Part shown: piece after piece, positions 1-9,430 of the stretch
How the letters are laid out: the number at the start of each line of letters is the position of its first letter
Position numbering within the stretch: the first letter of the stretch is position 1
Source: an uncultured Erythrobacter sp.
Lineage (GTDB): Bacteria; Pseudomonadota; Alphaproteobacteria; Sphingomonadales; Sphingomonadaceae
Assembly (NCBI GenBank): GCA_947494705.1
Contig: CANLVN010000003.1
Span: forward strand, 434,001 to 498,000
Reading direction: 5' to 3'
DNA: 64,000 bases
Translations under genes and position numbers: made by a program
Notes under the pieces: model-generated
Seen by the model: the letters and a program-made list of their open reading frames with translations, nothing else
Databases searched by the model: none
Told to the model about the DNA's origin: nothing

Positions 1-378
1 AAGATGGACTGCTGGATTGCCTCGCCGCATTTCGAGGAATATCCGCCGCACGCCGCGCGCATGAGCCTGTTCGAACAATCGCTCGATAAGTGCCGCGCCG
101 AGGCCCTTGCGGCGGAATTGGGGAGCCACGGCGATCAAGAGCAATTCCTCCTCGTCAACAGCGCCCCGTGTTATCACGAAGCCGGCGGGGCGGTGCGTGC
201 TATCATCCGTGAACAGCTCTCCGTCCTCACCGATGACGAGCGCGTGGGTCTGGGGCAGGACGAGCGCATCGCTGACCTGCCGCCGGTTCCAGGCCTCGCG
301 ATAGGCCGGGTCGAAAGCGGCCTCCATTATCTCCATTATGGGGGCGACTAGTGCAGGGGCAGGGGGCGCGGTGCTCAT
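1..378 (-). CDS. rimI: Ribosomal-protein-alanine N-acetyltransferase RimI (partial, 3' end outside window)
   Basis: GNAT-fold acetyltransferase; the family acetylates the N-terminal alanine of ribosomal protein S18 with acetyl-CoA. The visible 126 residues start at ATG 378 and run off the left edge. The acetyl-CoA-binding motif A is clear near residue 90 (IAVAPQFRRKGLGAALIE, i.e. the R/Q-x-x-G-x-G/A loop), followed by a strand with LEMRRGN, where RimI proteins have LEVR.xN. The start codon overlaps the tsaB stop as ATGA, so translation is probably coupled. tsaB-rimI adjacency is widespread in bacteria and supports RimI over a generic GNAT. The C-terminal quarter is not in the window. Confidence 0.88.
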   Translation of the reverse strand, partial: MSTAPPAPALVAPIMEIMEAAFDPAYREAWNRRQVSDALVLPQTHALVIGEDGELFTDDSTHRPAGFVITRGAVDEEELLLIAVAPQFRRKGLGAALIERLFEQAHARGVRRIFLEMRRGNPAVHL

Positions 379-1001
379 GCCGGGCGCACTTTCTGCGGGG
401 TCGCATCCGGTGCGCGGCCGTAGACCGGGGAGAGGTCGGCGGTCAGCGCCGATGTCTGCAGCTCATGCAGCGCCGCGGCATCGGGCAGGACGAAGTGCGC
501 TGTTCGTCCATCGTCGAACAGATCGGCGAGTTCGCGCGCGCGATTGCCGACGATGACCCGGTTCGCACCGGCCTCAAGCGCTTTTTCGGGAGTGAGCGAT
601 TGCACCGCACCTTGCGCAAGACCACCGGCGAAGTCCTGCACGAACCATTCGCCATGCCCGCCATTCATGCAGACAGTCAGCGCATCGGAGGGTGAATCCA
701 GCTGTACGCCCTGAGCAGCGACGAGAGCCAGCGTCGGATAGCCGAGAACCTCGGCCCGCCACGCCACTCCCAATGCTCGTGCGGCAGCGATGCCGATGCG
801 GACGCCCGTGAAGCTCCCCGGACCCAGTGAAACCACGATGCGGTCGGCTCGCCCCTGCTGCGGAAGCGCCTGGATCATCGGAATGAGGCTTTCGGCATGA
901 CCGCGCCCCAGAACCCGGTGATCGTGCGAAAGCAGTTCGGCCCCCTCGAACAGGGCGACCGAACAGGCTTCGCTGGCCGTTTCTATCGCGAGAATCCTCA
1001 T
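375..1001 (-). CDS. tsaB: tRNA threonylcarbamoyladenosine biosynthesis protein TsaB
   Basis: Subunit of the TsaB-TsaD-TsaE complex that installs t6A37 on ANN-decoding tRNAs in the cytoplasm. The 208-residue protein has the ASKHA-fold N-terminus (MRILAIETASEACSVALFEG) and the TsaB signature SLGPGSFTGVRIG near residues 58-70. Its length is usual for the family (about 200-230). TsaB lacks the metal-binding histidines of TsaD, and none are seen at the matching place. It is third in a minus-strand run (NifU-like, nitroreductase, tsaB, rimI) with short gaps and overlaps rimI by 4 bp. Confidence 0.93.
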   Translation of the reverse strand: MRILAIETASEACSVALFEGAELLSHDHRVLGRGHAESLIPMIQALPQQGRADRIVVSLGPGSFTGVRIGIAAARALGVAWRAEVLGYPTLALVAAQGVQLDSPSDALTVCMNGGHGEWFVQDFAGGLAQGAVQSLTPEKALEAGANRVIVGNRARELADLFDDGRTAHFVLPDAAALHELQTSALTADLSPVYGRAPDATPQKVRPA

Positions 1002-1054
1002 CTTGCGTCCGGCACTGCCTCAGGCAGCGCGCTGTCGCAAGTCGGACCTTCAAA

Positions 1055-1663
1055 TCAGGCGATGCGGGTGAACTTTTCGAAATCGGGGCGGGGTGAGCGC
1101 TCGAAGAGGCTGTCCTTGTCGCCATAGCCGATGGAGCAGACCCAATCGGCCCGCACGCGCGGCTGATCGGCGAAGAAAACCTCGGTGATCCGGTCGAGGT
1201 CGACCCCCGACATCGGACCGCAATCGAGCCCAAGAGCGCGCGCGGCGATGATCATATAGGCGCCCTGAAGCGCGGAATTGCGTGCAGCGTTCTTGATCCG
1301 TGCGTCCTCGTCACCCTCGAACCAGCTCTTTGCATCGGCATGCGGGAACAGCCATGGCAGTTCCTCGTGAAAATCGATGTCGTAGCCAATGATCGCGGTA
1401 ACCGGCGCGGCCTTGATCTTGTCCTGATTGCCTTCCGACGCGAGACCCGCGAGCCGGTCCTTCTCGTCCTGCGACTTGACCCAGACGATGCGGATCGGCT
1501 GCATGTTGGCCGAGGTCGGACCCATCTTCATCAGGTCCCAGATCGCCATCAACTGCGAATCCGCGACCGGCTTGTCGAGCCAGCCATTATAAGTGCGTGC
1601 TTCGTTGAAAAGCTGGTCGAGAACGGGCGTGTCGAGGACGTTGTCGTGGAATTGCTGGGTCAT
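1055..1663 (-). CDS. Nitroreductase-family flavoprotein, RutE-like (malonic semialdehyde reductase type)
   Basis: FMN-dependent oxidoreductase of 202 residues. The segment GPTSANMQPIRIVWV near residues 49-63 matches the FMN-contacting N-terminal motif of the RutE/HadB subgroup, and the C-terminal GYGD...LFERSPRPDFEKF is typical of the same group. RutE reduces malonic semialdehyde to 3-hydroxypropionate in pyrimidine degradation, but no other rut gene is present here, so the substrate is not assigned. It lies 26 bp downstream of the NifU-like gene and 53 bp upstream of tsaB on the same strand, probably one transcript. ATG 1663 is the only reasonable start. Confidence 0.85.
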   Translation of the reverse strand: MTQQFHDNVLDTPVLDQLFNEARTYNGWLDKPVADSQLMAIWDLMKMGPTSANMQPIRIVWVKSQDEKDRLAGLASEGNQDKIKAAPVTAIIGYDIDFHEELPWLFPHADAKSWFEGDEDARIKNAARNSALQGAYMIIAARALGLDCGPMSGVDLDRITEVFFADQPRVRADWVCSIGYGDKDSLFERSPRPDFEKFTRIA

Positions 1664-1689
1664 GTAATATCCGTGAAGTTGAGAGGTTT

Positions 1690-2271
1690 TTAGGCGGCTC
1701 TCACTTCAACGACCTGCGGCACATAATGTTTCAGCAAGCTCTCAATTCCGTGCTTGAGCGTCGCGGTGCTCGACGGGCAGCCCGCACAGGCACCCTGCAG
1801 GGTAAGGTAGACGACGCCATCGGAGAATCCGCGATAGGCGATGTCCCCGCCGTCCCCCGCGACCGCCGGACGCACGCGGGTTTCAAGCAGTTCCTGGATG
1901 TTGGCGATGACCTCTGCGTCCTCTTCGCTATCCTCGACCACCATCTCGGCGTCTTCGGGCGGAACGTTGATCCCATCGGCGCTTCCGCCGACGAACAACG
2001 GGGCCTCGGACACGAAATGGTCGAGCAGAATCGTGACGACCTGCGGTTTCAATGTGCTCCAGTCGACACCGGGCGCGGCGGTGACGGTGACGAAGTCCCA
2101 GCCGTAAAAGACGTTCACGACCTCGCCGGTATCGAAGATCGCCTGCGCAAGCGGGCTTGCTTCAGCGGCTTCTGGCGAGGAAAATTCGCGCGTCCCTGAC
2201 GGCATGACGGTGCGTCCGGGGAGGAATTTGAGGCTGGCCGGGTTGGGCGTTGTTTCGGTTTCGATGAACAT
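1690..2271 (-). CDS. NifU-family Fe-S cluster scaffold protein
   Basis: 193-residue protein with two domains: an N-terminal Nfu/Scaffold domain beginning MFIETETTPNPASLKFLPG and a C-terminal NifU domain near residues 110-185 with the cluster-binding CxxC (GACAGCPSS). This pairing is that of NfuA/NFU1-type carriers that deliver Fe-S clusters to apo-enzymes in the cytoplasm. The frame stays open upstream to an ATG at 2328, but family N-termini begin at the MFIETE methionine, so ATG 2271 is chosen. First gene of the minus-strand tsaB-rimI run and divergent from the M16 peptidase; the 97-bp gap holds both promoters. Confidence 0.9.
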   Translation of the reverse strand: MFIETETTPNPASLKFLPGRTVMPSGTREFSSPEAAEASPLAQAIFDTGEVVNVFYGWDFVTVTAAPGVDWSTLKPQVVTILLDHFVSEAPLFVGGSADGINVPPEDAEMVVEDSEEDAEVIANIQELLETRVRPAVAGDGGDIAYRGFSDGVVYLTLQGACAGCPSSTATLKHGIESLLKHYVPQVVEVRAA

Positions 2272-2368
2272 GCCCGTTAAATAGGGACGCGGCTGAAGCG
2301 GCACAAGCAAGCACTGCTTTCGATGCATTCACTGGTCCTTCATGCCTTGCGTCCCTATACAGACACTT

Positions 2369-5362
2369 ATGCAAGTGATGTTCCGGGCCGCAGTTGCCCT
2401 CTCCCTGATCGCCGCTCCTTTCAGCGTCCTGCCTGCTCACGCGCAGCGAGTGACCGAAATGGCCGATGTGCCCGCTCCACAGGCGGTCACACCGGAAGGC
2501 GAAGTGCCTTGGCTCTACGAGGGCAGCAACGTCCCGGTCGACGAAGAATGGCTGTTCGGCGAGATGGAGAACGGCCTTCGCTATGCCGTGCGACGCAATG
2601 GCGTACCGCCCAATGCAATTTCGGTGCGCGTGCGGATCGATGCAGGCTCGCTTTACGAGCAGGATTCGGAACAGGGTTACGCCCACTTGCTCGAACACCT
2701 GCTGTTCCGTGAAAGCAAATATCTCGGTCAGGCAGAGGCTATCGCCGCGTGGCAGCGTCTGGGCGCGACCTTCGGCGCTGATGCCAATGCCGAGACCAGC
2801 CCGACCCACACCGCCTACAAGCTCGACATTCCCGACATCGGCCCGGAAAAATTGAACGAGAGCTTCAAACTGCTGTCGGGCATGGTTCGCGATCCGGTGC
2901 TGAGCGACGAAAATGTCGCGACCGAACGGCCCATCGTTCTCGCCGAAAAGCGCGAACGCGGCGGCGCGGCGGAGCGTGTCTCGGACCTGACCCGTCGTAC
3001 CTTCTTCGCCGGACAACGGCTGGCCAATCGCAACCCCATCGGCACAGAAGAAACTCTGGCTGCGGCGACTGGCGAGAGCGTCCAGGCGTTTTATGACCGC
3101 TGGTATCGTCCCGAAAACACCGTGATCGTGGTCGCGGGCGATGTCGATCCAAGGATACTCGCTGGCCTTGTAGAGAAATGGTTCGGAGATTGGGAAGGGA
3201 CCGGGCAAGCGGGTGTGGCTCCCGATTTCGGCGACCCGGTCGCACCGGACGGTGCCGCTATCTCGGCTGGAACCGGGCTGCCCATCGGCGACCTTGGCGT
3301 CGCGGTAGAACCCGATCTTCCGCGCAACCTGACCTATGCGATCATGCGCCCCTGGCGACCGGTGCAGGACACCATCGTTTACAATGAAGGCCTGTTGCTC
3401 GACGCGTTGGCGCAGTCGATCATAAACCGCAGGCTGGAGACGCGAGCACGCGCGGGCGGCTCCTATCTCTATGCGCAGGTTCAGCAGGACGATGTGTCGC
3501 GCTCGACAGATGCAACTTTCATCAGCTTTGCCCCGCTATCCAACGACTGGAAAGCTGCGCTCGCCGATGTACGCGGCGTGATCGCCGATGCGATCGAGAC
3601 GCCGCCCACACAGGAAGAAATCGACCGCGAGGCTGCCGAATTCGACGTCGCCTTCGCCAATATGGTTGAGCAGGAAACGGTGCAATCGGGCCGCGAGCTT
3701 GCCGACAATCTCGTCAACGCGGTCGATATCCGCGAGACCGTTGCCGCACCGCAAGTGGTGCTCGACGTGTTTCGTGGCATGAAGGATCGCCTCAATCCGG
3801 CGGAAGTCCACGCCCGTACGCGCAAGCTGTTCGAAGGGGATGTGGTCCGTTCCGTCTATGTGACGCCGGGCATCGGCGAGGCAGACGAAGCCGCCCTCGG
3901 CCTCGCGCTGGCGAGTGAAGCAGTGGTCGACGACACCGCGCGATTGGCGGCGCAGACCATTTCCTTCGACGAATTGCCTCCGATCGGTGAGCCCGGAACG
4001 ATCGTTGAGGAGCGTCCGCTGGGTATCCTCGAAGTCGAGCAGGTGGAGTTCGACAATGGTGTTCGCGCGCTGCTGTGGGCGAATGATGCCGAACCGGGCC
4101 GGGTGACGGTCAAAGTGCGCTTCGGCGCGGGCTATCGTGCCTTTGACGAAGAAAGCGCCGTCTACGCTTCGCTCGGTCAGAACGCACTTGTCGGTTCAGG
4201 CCTCGCTGATCTTGGCCAGAACGAAATCGACAGGCTCGCGACGGGCCGCAAGCTCGGCTTCGACTTCGGTATCGACGATGCGGTTTTCACCTTCACGGCG
4301 CAGACGCGATCCTCCGATGTCGAGGACCAGCTTTACCTCTTTGCCGCGAAGCTCGGTATGCCGCGCTGGGATGTCGACCCGGTGCTGCGGGCGAAAGCTG
4401 CTGCGAAGCTGGCCTACAACACGTATTCGACAAGTCCCGCAGCGGTGATCAACCGAGACCTCGAATACCTAACGAACGACCGCGACCCACGGTTCGCGAC
4501 GCCGACACCCGACATGCTCGACACGGTCACGCCGGAACAGTTCCGCGAGGTGTGGGAGCCGCTGTTGCGTCAGGGCCCGGTCGAAGTGCTGGTGTTCGGC
4601 GAATTCGATCGCGATGCGATCGTCGAGAAACTGCGCACGACCTTCGGCGCGTTGCCCGAGCGTGAGCCGATCAGCCCGATGGTCGCGGAACGTATTCCCG
4701 ATTTTCCGGTCACGGGCGACGAAGCGACCGTCCTGACCCATCGCGGCGATGCCAACCAGGCAGCGGCGGTCATTGCCTGGCCGACGCGCGGCGGAATGGC
4801 GAGCATTCGCGAATCGCGCCAGCTCCAGATCCTCGTCGAGATCTTCAGCAACCGTCTCCTCGAAGCCATGCGCGAGCGTTTCGGCGCGAGCTACGCTCCC
4901 CAGGCCTTCTCAGACTGGCCTGTAGATATCGATGGCGGAGGCAAGATCATCGCATTGGCGCAGCTCGAGCCGGAGAATGTGCCGGTCTTCTTCGCCGAGG
5001 CCGACCGCCTCGCGCACGACCTTGCCGAAAACCCGCCGAGCGCTGACGAGATCAACCGTGTCACAGAACCGCTGAGCCAGCGTGTGCGTCGCGCTTCGAC
5101 CGGCAACCAGTTCTGGCTGCTGAACCTCGAAGGCGCGAGCTTCGACCCGCAACGTGTCGCTTTGCTGAGGACGCTCCTGGCCGATTATTCGCAGACCACT
5201 CCCGAGGTGATGCAGTTCCTCGCGGACCGCTATTTCGTCGGAACGCAGCCGCTCAAGCTCGCGGTTATCCCGGAAGGACAGGAGCTGGCGGAATCTGCGC
5301 CATCGACTACCGGCAGCTCCGGCGCGGCGGTTCGTCCTGCCCCTGCAATGTCGGGGCGGTAG
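2369..5362 (+). CDS. Secreted M16-family zinc metallopeptidase (pitrilysin-like)
   Basis: 997 residues from ATG 2369. An N-terminal signal peptide is evident (MQVMFRAAVALSLIAAPF...AHA). The inverted zinc-binding motif HxxEH is present as HLLEH at about residues 106-110, with a downstream acidic residue in IVLAEKRE as the likely third ligand. The length fits two M16 halves, each of an active-type plus an inactive-type domain. This suggests a periplasmic or surface-anchored peptidase acting on peptides or unfolded proteins; the substrate is unknown. An in-frame ATG at 2342 exists but precedes an ideal signal sequence, so the internal ATG is preferred. Confidence 0.88.
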   Translation: MQVMFRAAVALSLIAAPFSVLPAHAQRVTEMADVPAPQAVTPEGEVPWLYEGSNVPVDEEWLFGEMENGLRYAVRRNGVPPNAISVRVRIDAGSLYEQDSEQGYAHLLEHLLFRESKYLGQAEAIAAWQRLGATFGADANAETSPTHTAYKLDIPDIGPEKLNESFKLLSGMVRDPVLSDENVATERPIVLAEKRERGGAAERVSDLTRRTFFAGQRLANRNPIGTEETLAAATGESVQAFYDRWYRPENTVIVVAGDVDPRILAGLVEKWFGDWEGTGQAGVAPDFGDPVAPDGAAISAGTGLPIGDLGVAVEPDLPRNLTYAIMRPWRPVQDTIVYNEGLLLDALAQSIINRRLETRARAGGSYLYAQVQQDDVSRSTDATFISFAPLSNDWKAALADVRGVIADAIETPPTQEEIDREAAEFDVAFANMVEQETVQSGRELADNLVNAVDIRETVAAPQVVLDVFRGMKDRLNPAEVHARTRKLFEGDVVRSVYVTPGIGEADEAALGLALASEAVVDDTARLAAQTISFDELPPIGEPGTIVEERPLGILEVEQVEFDNGVRALLWANDAEPGRVTVKVRFGAGYRAFDEESAVYASLGQNALVGSGLADLGQNEIDRLATGRKLGFDFGIDDAVFTFTAQTRSSDVEDQLYLFAAKLGMPRWDVDPVLRAKAAAKLAYNTYSTSPAAVINRDLEYLTNDRDPRFATPTPDMLDTVTPEQFREVWEPLLRQGPVEVLVFGEFDRDAIVEKLRTTFGALPEREPISPMVAERIPDFPVTGDEATVLTHRGDANQAAAVIAWPTRGGMASIRESRQLQILVEIFSNRLLEAMRERFGASYAPQAFSDWPVDIDGGGKIIALAQLEPENVPVFFAEADRLAHDLAENPPSADEINRVTEPLSQRVRRASTGNQFWLLNLEGASFDPQRVALLRTLLADYSQTTPEVMQFLADRYFVGTQPLKLAVIPEGQELAESAPSTTGSSGAAVRPAPAMSGR

Positions 5363-5411
5363 ACGGATCGATCACACTCTTCGTGATATAAAATTGTCGC
5401 AATATGCGCCT

Positions 5412-5447
5412 TGGCTTTACATATAGAAGCCTCGCGCGTAGGCGCGC
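5412..5447. promoter_or_regulatory. Dyads in the leader of the DAHP synthase gene
   Basis: Two small inverted repeats lie in the 120-bp gap before the DAHP synthase start: GGCTT-N9-AAGCC (5413-5431) and GCGCG-TAGG-CGCGC (5434-5447). The first could be an operator around a -10-like TATAG. The function is guesswork; only the symmetry is seen. Confidence 0.25.
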
Positions 5448-5482
5448 GCCCGACATAAGTTAATAGAGAAACGAGTTGTAAC

Positions 5483-6859
5483 GTGGCCCGGAACTGGAAT
5501 CCCGAAAGCTGGAAAGAACACGAAGCACGGCATCTGCCGCATTACGAGGATGCGGCGGAACTGGCCGAAGCCGAGGCCACGCTTGCATCCTATCCGCCGC
5601 TCGTCTTCGCCGGTGAGGCCCGCGCGCTGAAATCCGACCTCGCCGATGTGGCCAATGGTCATGCCTTCCTGCTTCAGGGCGGCGACTGCGCGGAAAGCTT
5701 TGCCGAGTTCCACCCGAACAATATTCGCGACACCTTCCGCGTGATCCTGCAGATGGCGGTCGTCATGACCTTCGCCAGCAAGCGTCCGGTTGTGAAGGTC
5801 GGGCGCATGGCAGGCCAGTTTGCCAAGCCGCGTTCTTCGGCGACCGAAACTCAGGGCGATGTGACACTGCCGAGCTATTTCGGCGACAACATCAACGGCA
5901 TCGATTTCGATCCGGTGCAGCGCCGCAACGATCCGCAACGCATGGTGCGCGCTTACAGCCAGGCTGCGGCAACGCTCAATCTGCTGCGCGCTTTTGCTGG
6001 TGGTGGCTATGCCAATCTGCGTCAGGTGCACCAGTGGACGCTCGACTTCATGGGCCGCACGCCCTGGACCGAGAAGTTCAGCCAGACCGCCGACCGCATT
6101 GGCGAGGCACTGGATTTCATGGAGGCGTGCGGCGTGGATCCTGAAAAGGTGCCGCAGCTCCACGGCACCAGCTTCTACACCAGCCACGAAAGCCTGTTGC
6201 TGCCCTACGAACAGGCGATGACCCGCCAGGATTCGCTGACCGGCGACTGGTACGCGACGAGCGCGCACATGCTGTGGATCGGCGACCGCACCCGTTTTCC
6301 GGGCAGCGCCCATATCGAATTTGCGCGCGGCATCGGCAATCCGCTTGGCATGAAATGCGGGCCGAGCCTTGAGCCGGATGCGCTCATCCGCCTGCTCGAC
6401 GAGTTGAACCCCTCACGCGAGCCGGGCCGCATCACGCTGATCAGCCGGTTCGGCCATGACAAGGTCGAAGACGGCCTGCCCAAGCTGGTGCGAGCAGTGA
6501 AGCGTTCGGGCCACCCGGTCGTGTGGTCGTGCGACCCGATGCACGGCAATGTCGTCAAGTCGGAAAGTGGCTACAAGACGCGGCCCTTCGACCGCATTCT
6601 GGCCGAGGTTAAGGGCTTCTTCGCAGTCCACCGCGCCGAGGGAACCCATCCGGGCGGCATCCATGTCGAGATGACAGGGCAGGACGTGACCGAATGTGTC
6701 GGCGGTGCCGTTGCCATCACCGACGATGCGCTCGGCGATCGGTATCACACCCATTGCGACCCGCGCCTCAATGCCGAGCAATCGCTCGAACTGGCGTTCA
6801 CGCTGGCCGAGATGCTCAACGCCGAAGCGAGCCAGAGCCGCGCTGCAGACGCGGCATGA
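5483..6859 (+). CDS. 3-deoxy-7-phosphoheptulonate (DAHP) synthase, class II
   Basis: First enzyme of the shikimate pathway: PEP plus erythrose 4-phosphate gives DAHP. The 458 residues match the plant/mycobacterial type II family: start [19 protein letters not shown], the conserved [53 protein letters not shown] and the metal/PEP-site segments TDSLxGDW-like and WSCDPMHGN. Length is standard. The start is GTG at 5483; upstream is a 120-bp gap with dyads. A hairpin at 6913-6934 probably terminates it. Type II enzymes in other groups are feedback-controlled by aromatic amino acids, but no regulatory extension is obvious. Confidence 0.94.
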   Translation: MARNWNPESWKEHEARHLPHYEDAAELAEAEATLASYPPLVFAGEARALKSDLADVANGHAFLLQGGDCAESFAEFHPNNIRDTFRVILQMAVVMTFASKRPVVKVGRMAGQFAKPRSSATETQGDVTLPSYFGDNINGIDFDPVQRRNDPQRMVRAYSQAAATLNLLRAFAGGGYANLRQVHQWTLDFMGRTPWTEKFSQTADRIGEALDFMEACGVDPEKVPQLHGTSFYTSHESLLLPYEQAMTRQDSLTGDWYATSAHMLWIGDRTRFPGSAHIEFARGIGNPLGMKCGPSLEPDALIRLLDELNPSREPGRITLISRFGHDKVEDGLPKLVRAVKRSGHPVVWSCDPMHGNVVKSESGYKTRPFDRILAEVKGFFAVHRAEGTHPGGIHVEMTGQDVTECVGGAVAITDDALGDRYHTHCDPRLNAEQSLELAFTLAEMLNAEASQSRAADAA

Positions 6860-6912
6860 TATCCTGAGTTAAACGGCCGAGCCGGACTCAATCAGGTAAA
6901 TCTCTAAGGGGA

Positions 6913-6934
6913 GGAGCGGGTAATCGCCCGCTCC
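6913..6934 (+). terminator. Hairpin after DAHP synthase gene
   Basis: GGAGCGGG (6913-6920) pairs perfectly with CCCGCTCC (6927-6934) across a 6-nt loop. It sits 54 bp after the stop codon. There is no T-run, so the strength as an intrinsic terminator is uncertain. Confidence 0.55.
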
Positions 6935-6971
6935 ATCGCGTAACCAATCCTGGTTTACGTGCCTGACTGTC

Positions 6972-8081
6972 ATGGCCTTTTCTGCAATCACATCGGTAAC
7001 CATTCGAAAGCCTACTGAATTCGAACAGGCTTCGGGCGATTTTGCTCTGACCTCGGGCGGTTCGCCGATTCTGGCGCTGCTATGCGCCGCGCTGGCAATG
7101 GTGGCCCTTTACGCAATCGGCCGCACAGTTGCTGCCCGCCGAGACGTGCGCCGAGCGGCGCGACTTGCGCGTGAACGCGGCGAGGAACTGAGCGATCTGT
7201 TACGAACCGTGCGCATGGCAGAGAGCCTCGCCGGGGTTGGTGTGTGGCAATACGACTACGCAACGGGCTCGCAGGAATGGTCCGAAGGGCTCAAGGGCCT
7301 GTTCGGCATTGATCGCGATTCCTGCTTTGGGGAGGGCGACGCCGAAAGCCTGCTCTACGCCAGCAAGATAGACCTTGTCGCACACGTGGTAAGGCACCGC
7401 GATATCATCGGCACTTTCTCGTTCGAATTCGCGATCAACAGCTTCGACGGCACACGGCGCAAGCTCACGTTCAAGGCTTGCAACCTGCGCGGCCGCGATG
7501 GCTCTGTCGCCCGCGTCGTTGCGGTAATGCGAGACACGACAGATCACCGCTGGCAGGAGCCGCTCGAACACGTTGCGCTGGCGCCTACCAACAGCGCTCG
7601 CTCACTTGCGGAAGCAGCACAGCTGCTCGATCGCAGAGAGGCGATGCGCCAGCTCGATATGCTCGTCATGAAAGCGCGCGAGTATGACGAACCGCTGGTG
7701 CTCGCGATGATCGAAGTCGATCGGTTCTCTCGCATTGCGTCGTCCCATGGCGGCGAGACGGGCGAGGCGGTGATCGATCTGATCTCGCGCGTCATTCAGC
7801 AGCATCTGCGCGCTTCCGATGTGGCGGGGCGCATGGGTGATCACGGCTTCCTGTGGATCATGCGCGGGACCACGCATGGCCAGGCACGCGTGATGATCGA
7901 GCGCCTGCGCCATACCATCAAGAGCAAGTCTGCATCTGACTCGGTCCCTGAAGTAACCGTCAGCCTGGGTATAGCCAGCATGCAGCAAGGCGACAGCGCT
8001 CTTTCCATGTTCGGCAGGGCGGACTTTGCCCTTGGAGAAGCCAAACAACTCGGCTTTAACCGCGTACGCGTCGCGGCCTGA
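6972..8081 (+). CDS. Membrane PAS-GGDEF protein with degenerate GGDEF motif and retained I-site
   Basis: 369 residues: a transmembrane segment at about 32-53, a PAS-like domain at about 80-195 (GVWQYDYATG...DTTDHR) and a GGDEF-fold domain from about 225. Where diguanylate cyclases have RLGGDEF this protein has RMGDHGF (G at 289), so the catalytic GG(D/E)EF signature is lost. The DxD-like metal region survives as IEVDRFSRI (D250), and an RxxD sequence (RASD, 280-283) lies exactly five residues before the motif, at the place of the allosteric c-di-GMP I-site. It is probably a c-di-GMP receptor or inactive relic rather than a cyclase. No EAL domain is present. Confidence 0.8.
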   Translation: MAFSAITSVTIRKPTEFEQASGDFALTSGGSPILALLCAALAMVALYAIGRTVAARRDVRRAARLARERGEELSDLLRTVRMAESLAGVGVWQYDYATGSQEWSEGLKGLFGIDRDSCFGEGDAESLLYASKIDLVAHVVRHRDIIGTFSFEFAINSFDGTRRKLTFKACNLRGRDGSVARVVAVMRDTTDHRWQEPLEHVALAPTNSARSLAEAAQLLDRREAMRQLDMLVMKAREYDEPLVLAMIEVDRFSRIASSHGGETGEAVIDLISRVIQQHLRASDVAGRMGDHGFLWIMRGTTHGQARVMIERLRHTIKSKSASDSVPEVTVSLGIASMQQGDSALSMFGRADFALGEAKQLGFNRVRVAA

Positions 8082-8188
8082 TCGCTGCGCAGGGGGCGAG
8101 GCAACGCTCGCTAAACACGCCTTTCTTTTGCAACGCGAATGCGCCATGGACTTGCTCGCCGGGATAACGCGAGCAGGAGCGATCAAGC

Positions 8189-9430
8189 ATGTCGCACAAC
8201 CTCTCCAGTAAGACTGCGGCCCTCACGGGCGATGTCGGTCTGAGCGAAAGATTCGAAGCGACCCGGGCGCTGACCGAGGCGCTGGCGGAACCCTTGAACG
8301 AGGCCGATGCGTGTCTTCAGTCGATGGAGGATGCGAGCCCCGCCAAATGGCACCTGGCGCACACGACCTGGTTCTGGGAGACCTTCGTCCTGCGCGAACA
8401 TGCGCCGGGTTATTCGCTTTATGACGAGGCTTGGCCGTTCCTCTTCAATTCCTACTACGAAGCCGAAGGTGCACGGATCGCGCGCGAAGCGCGCGGGATG
8501 CTCTCGCGCCCGACGCTTGCCGAGATCATCGAATGGCGCGGCGCGGTCAATGCGGCGATGGAGCCGATGCTGGACCGCCCGGAACTCGCCGAGCTCATCG
8601 CGCTGGGAATCGCGCATGAGCAGCAGCATACCGAATTGCTGCTGACCGACATCAAGCACGCGCTGTTCCAGAATCCGCTCGGCCCGGCCATGTGGAATGA
8701 TACGCCGCCCGAAGCTGCGCTGGCGCAGGCACTGGGCTGGCATGAGCATCCCGGTGGCATCGCGAAAATCGGGCATGAAGGGTCTCATTTCGCCTTCGAC
8801 AACGAAGGACCCCGCCACCGTGTCATGCTCGAACCTTTCGCGCTGGCCGACCGGTTGGTGACCAATCGCGAATGGGAAGAGTTCGTCGCCGACGGAGGTT
8901 ACGAGACGCCTTCGCTGTGGCTGTCAGACGGGCTTGCCTGGGTGCGTGAGAACGAGGTTCGTGCTCCGCTCTACTGGCGCGAAGGCGAGCAATTCACGCA
9001 CCAGGGCTGGCAAGAGCGACGCGGCGACGCGCCGGTCGCCCACATTTGTTATTTCGAGGCCGAAGCCTACGCGACATGGGCAGGGGCGAGACTGCCGACG
9101 GAGTTCGAATGGGAGGCAATTGCGCAAGGTCATGATGCAAGTGCCGGAAACCAGCTCGACAATGCGGGTGCGCCGTGCCCGAAAGGTGGCAGCGACCTGT
9201 TCGGCGATTGCTGGCAGTTCACTCGTTCGGCCTATCTGCCTTATCCCCGCTTCCAGCCCGCACCCGGCGCGGTGGGCGAATACAATGGCAAATTCATGAG
9301 CGGTCAGTTGGTACTCAAGGGCGCCAGTTGCGCCACGGTGCGCGGCCATTCGCGCGATACCTACCGCAATTTCTTCTACCCGCACCAGCGCTGGCAGTTC
9401 ACCGGCCTGCGACTTGCAAAGGACCTGTGA
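8189..9430 (+). CDS. egtB: Ergothioneine biosynthesis protein EgtB (iron-dependent sulfoxide synthase)
   Basis: 413 residues. The N-terminal DinB-like domain carries the putative iron ligands: a histidine in HLAHTTWFWETF (about 55/58) and H143 and H147 in HEQQHTELL. The C-terminal formylglycine-generating-enzyme-like domain ends in GHSRDTYRNFFYPHQRWQFTGLRLA. EgtB joins trimethyl-histidine (hercynine) to a thiol donor (cysteine or gamma-glutamylcysteine) with O2. The start ATG 8189 follows an AGGAG at 8176-8180. The stop TGA shares its final A with the egtD ATG, so the two are translationally coupled. SenA-type selenoneine enzymes are homologous, but no senB or senC is nearby. Confidence 0.92.
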   Translation: MSHNLSSKTAALTGDVGLSERFEATRALTEALAEPLNEADACLQSMEDASPAKWHLAHTTWFWETFVLREHAPGYSLYDEAWPFLFNSYYEAEGARIAREARGMLSRPTLAEIIEWRGAVNAAMEPMLDRPELAELIALGIAHEQQHTELLLTDIKHALFQNPLGPAMWNDTPPEAALAQALGWHEHPGGIAKIGHEGSHFAFDNEGPRHRVMLEPFALADRLVTNREWEEFVADGGYETPSLWLSDGLAWVRENEVRAPLYWREGEQFTHQGWQERRGDAPVAHICYFEAEAYATWAGARLPTEFEWEAIAQGHDASAGNQLDNAGAPCPKGGSDLFGDCWQFTRSAYLPYPRFQPAPGAVGEYNGKFMSGQLVLKGASCATVRGHSRDTYRNFFYPHQRWQFTGLRLAKDL

